Shown in pieces: positions 51,734-60,583 of a stretch of DNA of 64,000 bases. The stretch's first letter is position 1, and every line of letters starts with the position of its first letter. The stretch lies in NCBI GenBank assembly GCA_003538625.1, contig DPRR01000005.1, positions 115,514 to 179,513 on the forward strand, in the 5' to 3' direction. The stretch comes from Ignavibacteriales bacterium. GTDB taxonomy: Bacteria; Bacteroidota; Ignavibacteria; Ignavibacteriales; Ignavibacteriaceae. Both the position numbers and the translations under genes were made by a program. The notes under the pieces are model-generated. The model worked only from the letters and a program-made list of their open reading frames with translations. It did not search any database and was not told the DNA's origin.

Positions 51734-52738
51734 TTGACAGTCGAAGAATTATCAAAACTTAAAAAAATTCTCATCATCAGGCTCAGTTCGCTTGGAGATA
51801 TTTTACTTACAACGCCGTTTGTTCGCACAATCAAAATGCAATTTCCAAATATTAAAATTGATATGCTTATTAGAGAAGAATATGCTGATGTGATAAAGTT
51901 TAATCCATATCTGAACAACAAACTATTTTTTAAGAAAAATGATCAAGATTATAATCGGTTGATTGAACAATTAAGAGATAGCCGATATGAATTAGTTATC
52001 GATTTGCAAAACAATCTTCGTTCTAAAAAGGTTGCATCTTCTCTCAATATCAAAACTGTAAAGTTTGATAAAAGAAGTTTTGATAAATTTTTATTAGTCA
52101 ATTTCAAAATTAATAAATTGAAGCAAGCCCCACCGATTCCAATTAGATATTCCAGCACAATTAATGATCTTAAATTAGATAAAGAAGGTCTTGATCTTTT
52201 TACAGATAAGTCAGCAAGTACAATAATCCTTGACAAGAAAAATCTGATCGGGTTTTGTCCTGGTGCACGGCACTTTACAAAAAGATGGCCGGAAGAATAT
52301 TTTATTGAACTTGGAAACATTATAATATATAATGGCTATTCCTTAGCATTATTTGGAGGTAAGATAGATAAAGAGATTTGCGCCAGACTCTCACGTGAAA
52401 TACCTGGCATTATTGATTTGTCTAATGAAGATGATTTATTACAAACTGCCGCCGATATGAAATTATGTGAAGCAGTTGTTTGTAATGATTCCGGTTTAAT
52501 GCATGTTGCATCTGCAGTGAAGACAAATGTTATTGCAATTTTCGGATCATCAGTAAAGGAATTTGGGTTTGCACCTTATAACTGTAATAATTTAATCTTA
52601 GAAAACAATTTCTTAAATTGCCGGCCGTGTTCGCATATTGGCAGAAGCAGCTGCCCTAAAAAACATTTTGATTGCATGAACTTAACAAATGCAACAATGG
52701 TTTTTGAAAATTTAAAAACAATTTTAAAACTGAGATGA
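51734..52738 (+). CDS. Glycosyltransferase family 9 (heptosyltransferase-like)
   Basis: The 334-residue protein has the GT9 beginning 'KILIIRLSSLGDILLTTPFVRTI' and later 'IGFCPGARHFTKRWPEEYFIELG', 'CNDSGLMHVASAV' and 'IAIFGSS', with a Cys-rich ending (CRPCSHIGRSSCPKKHFDC). Such enzymes add heptose or other sugars to the LPS core at the inner membrane. The only plausible start is TTG at 51734, shortly before the conserved beginning. It overlaps the kdtA-like gene by four bases, giving an LPS operon. Confidence 0.85.
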   Translation: MTVEELSKLKKILIIRLSSLGDILLTTPFVRTIKMQFPNIKIDMLIREEYADVIKFNPYLNNKLFFKKNDQDYNRLIEQLRDSRYELVIDLQNNLRSKKVASSLNIKTVKFDKRSFDKFLLVNFKINKLKQAPPIPIRYSSTINDLKLDKEGLDLFTDKSASTIILDKKNLIGFCPGARHFTKRWPEEYFIELGNIIIYNGYSLALFGGKIDKEICARLSREIPGIIDLSNEDDLLQTAADMKLCEAVVCNDSGLMHVASAVKTNVIAIFGSSVKEFGFAPYNCNNLILENNFLNCRPCSHIGRSSCPKKHFDCMNLTNATMVFENLKTILKLR

Positions 52739-54012
52739 ATTTAATTTTCAATATATTTTATAATTATTTAGTGCTGCCGATATTGTACACTGCTCTTCGT
52801 TTTGCGGGATTATTTAATAAAAAAATTCGCACCGGTATTATTGGAAGGAAAAGAGTTTATGAAGAGCTGATTTTGAATGCCACATCAATCAATAAAACAA
52901 AAAAACTTGTTTGGTTTCATTCATCATCACTTGGTGAATTTGAGCAGGCAAAGCCAATCATAGAACGATTAAAGCAGGAAAATAATGTAAATGTATTAAT
53001 TACTTTTTTTTCGCCATCCGGTTATGAAAATTCGAAAAAATATCCGTATGCCGACTTAATTGCATACATCCCGTTCGATACAAAATCCAACGCGGAAAAA
53101 TTTATTCAGATTACAAATCCTACGATAGCCGTAATAATGCGATACGATGTTTGGCCGAATATGGTTTCATCATTAAAAAAGAAAAATATACCCATTTATT
53201 TGGTTGATGCTACTTTAAGGAGTAATTCTCCTAGAAAATATCCGCTTTTAAAATCCTTCCATAAGATTTTGTTTGGAGATATTACAGAAATATTAACAGT
53301 CTCAGATTCTGATGCTATTGAGTTTAAATCCTTCGGGTTTGATGATAAAAAGGTAAAAGTTGTTGGTGATACCCGTTTTGACAGAGTCTATCAAAGGAGT
53401 TTATTAGCTAAAGATAAAAAATTAATTAAGGAAAGCATTCTTAAGAATAAAAAAATTTTTGTTGCAGGCAGCACATGGGAACAGGATGAAGAGGTCATCT
53501 TTCCAGCATTTTTAAAACTTGCATCGATTGATGAAAATGTTTTAATGATTGTTGCTCCACATGAACCTACGGAATTGCATCTGGAAAAAATAGAAAATGA
53601 GTTTGCAGGAAAAATTAAAACAATTCGATTCTCACATCTGAATAATTATTCCGGAGAAAGGATAATTATTGTTGATTCTATAGGAATATTACTTACTCTT
53701 TATACATACGCTCAAATAGCATATGTGGGCGGAAGCTTCAAACAAAACATTCATAATGTTCTTGAAGCAGCTGTTTATGGAACACCGGTACTTTTTGGAC
53801 CCAAAATTGAAAATTCTCAGGAGGCTAAAAGGCTTGCAGAAATTGGCGGAGGATTTATCATTAATAATAAAAGACAGGCATATAGAAATCTTAGGAGTTT
53901 TTTTATAAACGAAGCATTACGATTAAAAGCGGGAAATATTTCTGCTTCATTCGTTCAATCTAATGTAGGTGCTACACAAAAAATTATAGATTCTATTAAA
54001 AAAGTGATTTAA
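52735..54012 (+). CDS. waaA: 3-deoxy-D-manno-octulosonic acid (Kdo) transferase
   Basis: The 425-residue protein has an N-terminal membrane anchor and the KdtA landmarks 'WFHSSSLGEFEQAKPIIERL', 'FDTKSNAEKFIQITNP', 'MRYDVWPNMV', 'VAGSTWEQDEEV' and 'AYVGGSFKQNIHNVLEAAVYGTPVLFGP'. It transfers Kdo from CMP-Kdo to lipid A precursor, so this is an LPS-bearing Gram-negative cell. It is coupled to the GT9 gene by ATGA and converges on the DinB gene with a three-base gap. Confidence 0.92.
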   Translation: MNLIFNIFYNYLVLPILYTALRFAGLFNKKIRTGIIGRKRVYEELILNATSINKTKKLVWFHSSSLGEFEQAKPIIERLKQENNVNVLITFFSPSGYENSKKYPYADLIAYIPFDTKSNAEKFIQITNPTIAVIMRYDVWPNMVSSLKKKNIPIYLVDATLRSNSPRKYPLLKSFHKILFGDITEILTVSDSDAIEFKSFGFDDKKVKVVGDTRFDRVYQRSLLAKDKKLIKESILKNKKIFVAGSTWEQDEEVIFPAFLKLASIDENVLMIVAPHEPTELHLEKIENEFAGKIKTIRFSHLNNYSGERIIIVDSIGILLTLYTYAQIAYVGGSFKQNIHNVLEAAVYGTPVLFGPKIENSQEAKRLAEIGGGFIINNKRQAYRNLRSFFINEALRLKAGNISASFVQSNVGATQKIIDSIKKVI

Positions 54013-54015
54013 AAA

Positions 54016-54522
54016 TCACATGTATCTTTCTGTTAAAATATTCAGATGATGTTTTTCGTGTCCTGCAGTCATAAACATTAAAGCCAGCACTGTAACATCA
54101 TATCCGCTTGCATTTCCTCTGTTTTGTAAAACAGATTTATCAAAACCACCAAACAATAAAATATTAGATTCACGCAGTAACCGGAATTCATAATTTAAAT
54201 CAAATAGCTGCCGCTTATTAAAATTACCTTTAGCAGCGTAAATATTTTGATCCATACCTGGTAAAGGCTGTTTTTCTCCGCGGGCAATACAAAGTGCACG
54301 ATAGGCAAATATTCTTTCTATATCCATCATATGCCCGATGACTTCCTTTACCGTCCACTTACCTTCTGCATATCTGTATGCTCCTTTACTTTCTGAAAAT
54401 GAGTTCAGAATATTTTGTGATTCCATATTTTGTTCAACAAGAATTCTGAATATGTCATCACCTTGAACTAAATCAATATATTTTTGATAATATTCGGCAT
54501 AGTCTCCTTTATCCGGACGCAT
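54016..54522 (-). CDS. DinB-family protein
   Basis: The 168-residue protein has the DinB four-helix pattern with probable metal His residues: 'KWTVKEVIGHMMDIERIFAYRAL' and the C-terminal 'MTAGHEKHHLNIL'. Members are metal-binding putative thiol-transferases or hydrolases; substrate unknown. GGAGG lies upstream of the ATG. Confidence 0.82.
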   Translation of the reverse strand: MRPDKGDYAEYYQKYIDLVQGDDIFRILVEQNMESQNILNSFSESKGAYRYAEGKWTVKEVIGHMMDIERIFAYRALCIARGEKQPLPGMDQNIYAAKGNFNKRQLFDLNYEFRLLRESNILLFGGFDKSVLQNRGNASGYDVTVLALMFMTAGHEKHHLNILTERYM

Positions 54523-54549
54523 AAAACCTCCACCTGATGTTTTATTTTA

Positions 54550-55527
54550 TTATTTCGAAATGTCAACTTTAAACAAACCTGATGAATTAGCAACTCCTCT
54601 CATCATACTAAAAGTATTAAAAGGCATTTCATAATTTCCATCCTTATCCAGGGCAATAATTCCGCCGCTGTCCGCAGGTAATTTTTTATAAATCATTTCA
54701 TCACAGGCCTGATTGAGAGTATATCCTTTGTATTCCATTAGAGCAGAAATATTAAAAGCCACAGTGTTTTTAATAAACAATTCACCAATTCCAGTGGCGG
54801 ATACTCCACACGTATTATTGTCTGCATATGTTCCCGCACCAATTATTGGAGAATCACCAACTCTGCCGGGAGTTTTATTTTGCCTTCCACCTGTTGAAGT
54901 TCCTGCAGTAATGTTACCAAATTGATCAAGAGCAACACAGCCTACAGTTTCACCTTTTTGTTTTGGAAGCTGAGTGTTAATCCATTTTTGATAATTTGTT
55001 GAATCATGAAAATATGAATTGGGCACGATATCCACACCTAATTGAATTCCTAAATCATCAGCACCTTTACCGGCAAAAAGTATATAATCGGTTTTTTCCA
55101 TTACCAATCTTGCAAGAGATATTGGATGCTTTATAATTGTAACACCTGTAATAGCACCGGATGACAAATCCTTTCCCTGCATAATTGATGCGTCAAGCTC
55201 GTGTTTTCCTTCAGATGTAAAAACAGCACCCTTACCTGAATTAAAGAGAATATTATTTTCAAAATAATTTATCACTTTTTCTACAGCATCTATACTTGTT
55301 CCACCGTTTGCAAGAATATCTTTCCCGATATTTAACGCTTCAGTCAATGAGTTTAAATAATTTTGCTTTAATTGCTCAGGGATATCTTTTGATATATATC
55401 CTGCACCACCATGTATAACAATCGTAAATTTATTGTTTTTTTTCTGAGCAAAAAGATCAGGACTAAAAATTAAGATGAATGATAAAAAAGAAAAAAGTAT
55501 TATAGTGCGGTAAATATTTGAGTTCAA
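54550..55527 (-). CDS. Exported isoaspartyl peptidase/L-asparaginase (plant type, Ntn hydrolase)
   Basis: The 325-residue protein has a signal peptide (to about residue 28) and the type 2 asparaginase pattern: 'VIHGGAGYIS' at the start of the alpha chain and 'GETVGCVALD' at the self-cleavage site, so Thr194 becomes the N-terminal nucleophile. 'GGRQNKTPGRVGDSPIIGAGTYAD' and 'ATGIGELFI' follow, as in the family. It cuts isoaspartyl dipeptides and asparagine in the periplasm. The start is TTG with GGAG seven bases upstream. Confidence 0.9.
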   Translation of the reverse strand: MNSNIYRTIILFSFLSFILIFSPDLFAQKKNNKFTIVIHGGAGYISKDIPEQLKQNYLNSLTEALNIGKDILANGGTSIDAVEKVINYFENNILFNSGKGAVFTSEGKHELDASIMQGKDLSSGAITGVTIIKHPISLARLVMEKTDYILFAGKGADDLGIQLGVDIVPNSYFHDSTNYQKWINTQLPKQKGETVGCVALDQFGNITAGTSTGGRQNKTPGRVGDSPIIGAGTYADNNTCGVSATGIGELFIKNTVAFNISALMEYKGYTLNQACDEMIYKKLPADSGGIIALDKDGNYEMPFNTFSMMRGVANSSGLFKVDISK

Positions 55528-55564
55528 AACAAGCTCCTATTTAACTGATAAAAAATAAAGTGTT

Positions 55565-56233
55565 ATGAACACGTATAACTTAATAATTTTTCCATTCATT
55601 TACTTCTTTTTAAATACTTCGCCCAATTTTTCTGTCTCACAAAATAAAATTCAGGATCAGGGTGATTTTCATAAAATTTATTTTATAAAACAAAACTGGC
55701 ATACTGCTATAGTAATTAATACACAAGAATTAAATTCTGATCTATTCAGCGAGTACGATTTATTTTCAGAGTATAGTCTTATCGATATCGGCTGGGGTGA
55801 TGAGGAGTTTTATCAATATCCCGGTTTTGATTCAGGATTAGCTTTTAATGCATTATTTTTTGCAACACCAGGTGTTTTAAGAGTTGAAGGAATTTCCATC
55901 TCTAAGGATGAGTATTTTAATCTTTCAGAAATTGTGATTGAACTTAATGTTTCCGAAGTACAATTTAATAAGCTCTGTAATTTTATTAATAAAACATTCT
56001 ATACAAATGATAAAGGGGAAGCAATAATTCTTAGCCGGAAAACAGAAGGTAAGATTGTTTTTTACAAAGCTTATGGTTCTTATCATTTATTAAATACATG
56101 CAACACCTGGCTTGCAAAAGGTCTAAGGAAATCAGGAATTGATATTGAAGATGATATTCTATTAACGGAACAATTATTTAATGAACTGGCAAAAATCGGC
56201 TTTGTAATTAAATCAAATTATTCTGCCGATTGA
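55565..56233 (+). CDS. DUF2459 family protein
   Basis: The 222-residue protein has an export signal followed by 'IYFIKQNWHTAIVI', 'LIDIGWGDEEFYQYPGFD', 'ALFFATPGVLRVEG' and 'YHLLNTCNTWLAKGLRKSG', the pattern of DUF2459 (TIGR02117), a family sometimes called urease-associated but of unknown function. His, Asp and Cys conserved in these motifs suggest a hydrolase-like site (inference). It starts 38 bases from the divergent asparaginase gene and overlaps the convergent SMR gene by 16 bases. Confidence 0.75.
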   Translation: MNTYNLIIFPFIYFFLNTSPNFSVSQNKIQDQGDFHKIYFIKQNWHTAIVINTQELNSDLFSEYDLFSEYSLIDIGWGDEEFYQYPGFDSGLAFNALFFATPGVLRVEGISISKDEYFNLSEIVIELNVSEVQFNKLCNFINKTFYTNDKGEAIILSRKTEGKIVFYKAYGSYHLLNTCNTWLAKGLRKSGIDIEDDILLTEQLFNELAKIGFVIKSNYSAD

Positions 56234-56547
56234 CCGGAAAATATTTTTAAACCGACGATGCCAACTACAATTAAAAAAATAAAAAATATCCTCACAAGTT
56301 CTTTTGATTCATTGAATAAAATCATACCCAGAATAGCAGTTCCAACAGCTCCAATACCTGTCCAAACAGCATATGCAGTTCCAACTGGCAAATATTTTAC
56401 CGCATAAGCTAATAAACCCATACTAACAACCATACAAACAATAGTAAAAATTGAAGGCCATAATTTTGAGAAGCCTTCAGTGTACTTGAGTCCGACTGCC
56501 CATGCGATTTCAAAACAGCCCGCCACAAAAAGAATAATCCAATGCAT
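56218..56547 (-). CDS. SMR family exporter, Gdx/SugE-like
   Basis: The 109-residue protein has four membrane helices, the essential Glu13 in helix 1 (GCFEIAWAVGLKYTEGF) and 'PVGTAYAVWTGIGAVGTAILGMI'. These match the SugE/Gdx subgroup, which exports guanidinium, more than EmrE. It lies three bases after the DUF4476 gene, so it is co-transcribed. No guanidine riboswitch is visible before it, as the upstream space is coding. Confidence 0.88.
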   Translation of the reverse strand: MHWIILFVAGCFEIAWAVGLKYTEGFSKLWPSIFTIVCMVVSMGLLAYAVKYLPVGTAYAVWTGIGAVGTAILGMILFNESKELVRIFFIFLIVVGIVGLKIFSGQSAE

Positions 56548-56550
56548 ACT

Positions 56551-57117
56551 TTAATTACCAGGAAATGATTTTATGATTTCTCTTACTTTATCCTTATCAG
56601 ATGAAAATGTAAAAGCACTAATTAGTTTGTGTGAATTTTCCTTATCGATAACATTTGGATAAACCAGTTTAATGATTTCAATCTTATTACTCGAGAATGA
56701 AAATTCATCAATTATGCGTAAAACCTGATCTACTAAAAAGTAATGATATTTTGACGCTATAGAAACTACTCCAAGTTTATCCTCTGCAAAACTTTCATTC
56801 TGTATACTTTGCAGCAGACCAATAAAATCTTCGCTGCTGATTGGTTTGTTATCGATATATTCTTCATTTTCTTCTGTTGGTATTGAATTAAGCAAATCAT
56901 AACTTTCCATTAATAATGATTTTGCTCTTATATAATCTCTGTAACTAAGTTTTGTAAGATATTCTCTTTCAAGTTTTTCAAAGTTAGATGATATCCTGAA
57001 AATAACTTCATGTAGACTCAAATCACCCGGATGGATATTTCTATCACCACGACTATGTTCCTGTGCAATTGCACAAAACGAGAATAAAATGAGCAGAGCA
57101 ATTATTTTTGTTTTCAT
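56551..57117 (-). CDS. Exported DUF4476-like protein
   Basis: The 188-residue protein has a signal peptide (MKTKIIALLILFSFCAIAQ) and a C-terminal helical domain of about 90 residues ('DFIGLLQSIQNESFAEDKLGVV', 'FLVDQVLRIIDEFSFSSNKIEIIKLVYPNVID') with the DUF4476 pattern. Function is unknown. It lies between the second S46 peptidase gene (ten bases upstream) and the SMR gene. GAGGAAAG precedes the ATG. Confidence 0.65.
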   Translation of the reverse strand: MKTKIIALLILFSFCAIAQEHSRGDRNIHPGDLSLHEVIFRISSNFEKLEREYLTKLSYRDYIRAKSLLMESYDLLNSIPTEENEEYIDNKPISSEDFIGLLQSIQNESFAEDKLGVVSIASKYHYFLVDQVLRIIDEFSFSSNKIEIIKLVYPNVIDKENSHKLISAFTFSSDKDKVREIIKSFPGN

Positions 57118-57126
57118 TCTTTCCTC

Positions 57127-59244
57127 TTAATTACTTTTACCAGTTGATAATTCATTACTTAAACGATTTGCTTTATATAAATCACGAATTGCTTCCATCA
57201 TACCAAGGGCGCTTACACAAACGGTTCTGTTTGCCTCGGTTGTGTAGATAAAATTACTTGGTAAACTTTCAATATTTCCATCAAAAGCTAAACCAACTAT
57301 TTCACCATTTATATTTACAACTGCACTCCCGGAATTGCCGCCAACAATATCATTCGTGCTAACAAAGTTTAATGGTGTCGACGGATCAAATTCTGAAGGT
57401 AATTTTTCAAAGTATGACGGAAGTTTAAATGGAAATTTTTTATCAAATGAATAATATCGATCAAGTGCACCATAAAAAGTTGTCTTAACTGGTGCGCGTG
57501 TACCATTGTAATCGTATCCTTTTACAATCCCATCTGCTAATCTTAACGTAAATGTTGCATCTGGTGGTATTGCATCACCATAAACTTTATATAAAGCCTC
57601 ACCTAACATTTGATTTAATATTTCTTCCCTGTCTATTCTTGCCTTATTTTCTTTTTGAAGTTGTTTTAAATCATCCTGAGTCATTAATACATAATGAATA
57701 AATGGATCATCAGAGTTTAGTACAAATTCATATCCTTTTTTTACAGCTTCAATAAATTTATTCTCACTTGTAAAAAAAGATTTTGAAATTAGTTCTTCTG
57801 CAGCCTGCTTAGTACTCTTATTATTAATAAATTGTTTTACGAGCTTATCTTCAGAAGGCAGATTTTTCTTAAGTATGTTCAGCTGAATCAATAATAATTT
57901 ATCCTGAAGTTCTTTATTAAAATCTTTTGGAAACAAGTTAGAAGTAAGTGAATCATATTTTTCTTTTGTCAATTCATTATTTTTTAATTGAGTAGCGTAT
58001 GCAACAAGGTTTTTAGCCATTGTGAGATATTGAGGTGAATAAAAGTTACTTATTGTATATGCATAAATTTTATGTGCATCTTTACCCGCATCTTTACGTG
58101 ATTGTTCTATTTCGTTCCATATATTTCCAAATTGTTCTTTCAAATCAGGATTTTTTAAAACTGCCTCTTTAAAATTCTTTTCAAAATCTTTTTTACGTGC
58201 CATTAAAAACGGATCCAACAAAGCTTTATATGTGCCCTCATAAACTTTAAGTCCATTTCCAATCGAGTACAATCTTGCAATCAGATTAAAGTCATCAGCA
58301 TTTGTTTCCTCAACCATGGTTTCATAAATGTTATACATTTGTTTAAACATATCTACTAACATTGGATATTGTATATCTCTTGCAAATTCAATTTGTGCCA
58401 TTGTGTTTATTCTATCGGTGCTGCCTGGATTTCCAACAACAAACACGGGTTGATCTTCAACAACACCTTCCGCATTCCAGTTAAAATAAAAATTTGTCTT
58501 GATTGGATTACCATTTTCATATGCGCGAAGGAAGGCACAATCCAAACCGTAACGCGGATAAGTAAAATTATCCGGATCTCCGCCAAGCTTTGCAACAAAA
58601 AGTTCAGGTACAAAGACTAAACGAATATCATCATAGATCTTATATCCGTACAATGAATATTTTCCGCCATTATAGAGAGATATAACTTTAAATGTAAGTT
58701 CCGGGTGTTCTTGTGAGTTTACAATTTTCAAATCATCAATTTTTTTATCTCTCAATTGTAATTTTTCTTCATCCGATTTTCCTTCATTCATTTTGTTTTG
58801 AATTTCATCAGTAACATCCTTAATAATAAGTAACTGTTCAACTCTTAGATTTGGAACAGTTCGTTCCTCTGATAATGTTGATGCAAAAAATCCATTCTTT
58901 AAAATATTTTCATCATTTTTTTGTACAAAGGCTAAAATTCCCCTTACGCAATGATGGTTTGTCATTATCAATCCATCTTCCGAAACAAAGGAAGCAGAGC
59001 ACCCGTTGCCAAATTTTAATGCACTCTTCTGAAATTTTTCAAGAAGCCCGGTTGATGGCTTAAAGCCATATTCTTTTTCAAAATATTCCAGTGGTGGGTT
59101 TTCAAACGTCCACATTTTACCCATATCAAACTTTTGTGCTTTAACTGTATCGGGATTTATTCCATAATAAGTTTGAGCAAGTGTTAAGCTTGAAATAGAA
59201 ATTATTACAAAAAATAAACTGCGGTAGAGGAACTGATTCTTCAT
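57127..59244 (-). CDS. S46 family dipeptidyl-peptidase, DPP7-like
   Basis: The 705-residue protein has a signal peptide ending SLTLAQ, the His motif TNHHC (His 97/98) and the Ser motif GGNSGSA (Ser638). Eighteen residues past the Ser is Gly656 (AFDGN), the position that is Gly in DPP7 and Arg in DPP11. A preference for hydrophobic P1 residues is therefore predicted. It complements the DPP11-like enzyme at 8219 in degrading peptides in the periplasm. It is the first gene of a minus-strand operon with the DUF4476 and SMR genes. Confidence 0.87.
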   Translation of the reverse strand: MKNQFLYRSLFFVIISISSLTLAQTYYGINPDTVKAQKFDMGKMWTFENPPLEYFEKEYGFKPSTGLLEKFQKSALKFGNGCSASFVSEDGLIMTNHHCVRGILAFVQKNDENILKNGFFASTLSEERTVPNLRVEQLLIIKDVTDEIQNKMNEGKSDEEKLQLRDKKIDDLKIVNSQEHPELTFKVISLYNGGKYSLYGYKIYDDIRLVFVPELFVAKLGGDPDNFTYPRYGLDCAFLRAYENGNPIKTNFYFNWNAEGVVEDQPVFVVGNPGSTDRINTMAQIEFARDIQYPMLVDMFKQMYNIYETMVEETNADDFNLIARLYSIGNGLKVYEGTYKALLDPFLMARKKDFEKNFKEAVLKNPDLKEQFGNIWNEIEQSRKDAGKDAHKIYAYTISNFYSPQYLTMAKNLVAYATQLKNNELTKEKYDSLTSNLFPKDFNKELQDKLLLIQLNILKKNLPSEDKLVKQFINNKSTKQAAEELISKSFFTSENKFIEAVKKGYEFVLNSDDPFIHYVLMTQDDLKQLQKENKARIDREEILNQMLGEALYKVYGDAIPPDATFTLRLADGIVKGYDYNGTRAPVKTTFYGALDRYYSFDKKFPFKLPSYFEKLPSEFDPSTPLNFVSTNDIVGGNSGSAVVNINGEIVGLAFDGNIESLPSNFIYTTEANRTVCVSALGMMEAIRDLYKANRLSNELSTGKSN

Positions 59245-59377
59245 TTTACATTTCCAATTTGATTTTAAATTCTTTGCAAATTAAAAATTTAAGTCCGTAT
59301 TTGGAAACCATTTATCCTACTTTCAAATCAATTTATATATATTTATGTAAAACTTTATTAACCATTCTTGTTTATTT

Positions 59378-59722
59378 ATGAATATCCAGATAATCGGCAC
59401 GAAGAAGTGTAAAGAAACTCAAAAATCTGAACGTTACTTTAAAGAGAGAAGAATTCCTTTCCATTTTAGAGATTTAATTGAAAAAGCTTTGACTAAGGGT
59501 GAGCTTGATAATATTTCAAGAGTAATTCCTTTTAATGATTTAATAGATAGAGAATGTAAAAGATTTAAAGACCGCGGTATGCAGTTTATGGTTTTTGATA
59601 TTGAAGAAGAGTTGTTAGCTGATCCTTTACTTCTAAAAACTCCAATTGTAAGAAATGAAAAACTGGTAACAGTTGGATATCAACCAGAAGTTTGGAAGAG
59701 CTGGTTTAATTTAAATAATTGA
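59378..59722 (+). CDS. ArsC/Spx-like thioredoxin-fold protein
   Basis: The 114-residue protein has the ArsC-family layout: 'IQIIGTKKCKETQKSERYFKERRIPFHFRDL' with a single Cys10, then 'DPLLLKTPIVRNEKLVTVGYQPEVW'. True glutaredoxin-coupled arsenate reductases have an RPIV and GRPP pattern here; this protein has TPIV and GYQP, so the arsenate-binding Arg is missing. An arsenate reductase role is doubtful; a Spx-like or other redox role is open. It is a single gene divergent from the S46 gene. Confidence 0.75.
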   Translation: MNIQIIGTKKCKETQKSERYFKERRIPFHFRDLIEKALTKGELDNISRVIPFNDLIDRECKRFKDRGMQFMVFDIEEELLADPLLLKTPIVRNEKLVTVGYQPEVWKSWFNLNN

Positions 59723-59876
59723 ACGTCACTTGTTAACTGATTTTATTTTAATAACATCAAAAAGCTCTGAAGTTTTCATTTTTATATATGCATTCCAGCT
59801 AAAATTTTTACATTACTAATTCACACTAAGAATCTCTAATCCATCTTACGATACATTAATAAATTTTAATTTTATT

Positions 59877-59906
59877 TTAACCACCAATTAATTCAATTGT
59901 TATAAT
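59877..59906 (+). promoter_or_regulatory. Possible promoter of the 59978 lipoprotein
   Basis: TATAAT at 59901-59906 is preceded after 18 bases by TTAACC, which fits the -35 box at four of six positions. The expected start near 59913 leaves a 65-base leader before a strong AAAGGAG site. The region is AT-rich, so chance is possible. Confidence 0.35.
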
Positions 59907-59977
59907 ATTGTTCTGGAAATAAAGTTTGTTTCTTAAAGAGTTTATTTTTAATAAAAATCAATTAAAAGGAGTCGGAA

Positions 59978-60511
59978 ATGAAAAAGTTGTTTTTAATAAC
60001 TGCTGTTTTTTCAGCACTATTATTATTGATAGGCTGTCAGGACAATTCGATTACCGATCCATTTTCAAGCGGATCACTTAACAAAAATAATTTGATGCAC
60101 TCAAATTCTTTTGAGGGAATAATCACTTTAGATCAAAAGCTTGCAGATCCCGATAGGATCAATGATTATTTTCTACTTAGCGGTAAAATAAAATTTACAG
60201 AAACTTTATTTGATAATACTTTGCAGGATAAAGCACCACAATTAACTACTGCCGGGCAGGAAGAAAGGTTGGATATTTCAGTGGATGCTGCATTAACTGC
60301 TGTAGGCGTTTCAAATGCTGATAAAGGTGTCTTGAGGATAGATTCTAAGTCTGACGATATTGTTTTTGTAAGTGCAAACGGAACTGATACACTTGTAAAA
60401 GCATATCCGGTTCTTGGTCGAAAAGATAAAATGGAATTAGTTTGCACATTTGATGTTACTGAAAATGGATTAACGCTTAAAGATGCAATTTTAACAAGTG
60501 CAATAGTTTAA
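59978..60511 (+). CDS. Hypothetical lipoprotein
   Basis: The 177-residue protein has a lipoprotein signal (lipobox LIGC, Cys about residue 20) and a mature part with a beta-rich C-terminal domain ('DDIVFVSANGTDTLVKAYPVLG'). I do not recognise the family. A strong ribosome site AAAGGAG lies upstream. It stands alone and converges on glnA across a hairpin. Confidence 0.65.
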   Translation: MKKLFLITAVFSALLLLIGCQDNSITDPFSSGSLNKNNLMHSNSFEGIITLDQKLADPDRINDYFLLSGKIKFTETLFDNTLQDKAPQLTTAGQEERLDISVDAALTAVGVSNADKGVLRIDSKSDDIVFVSANGTDTLVKAYPVLGRKDKMELVCTFDVTENGLTLKDAILTSAIV

Positions 60512-60517
60512 TTCTAT

Positions 60518-60553
60518 TAAAAAAAGCCCGCTAACTTTTTACAATAGCGGGCT
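60518..60553 (-). terminator. Terminator of glnA, possibly bidirectional
   Basis: A perfect nine-base stem AGCCCGCTA/TAGCGGGCT is followed on the minus strand by seven T. It lies about 30 bases past the glnA stop and right after the lipoprotein gene on the other strand. Confidence 0.85.
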
Positions 60554-60583
60554 AAATTTTAAACAGAAAGTTTTAATATTCTG

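Noticed and set aside
56218..56550. Guanidine riboswitch before the Gdx-like gene
   Set aside because: Only three bases separate it from the upstream coding region, so there is no room for a leader aptamer.
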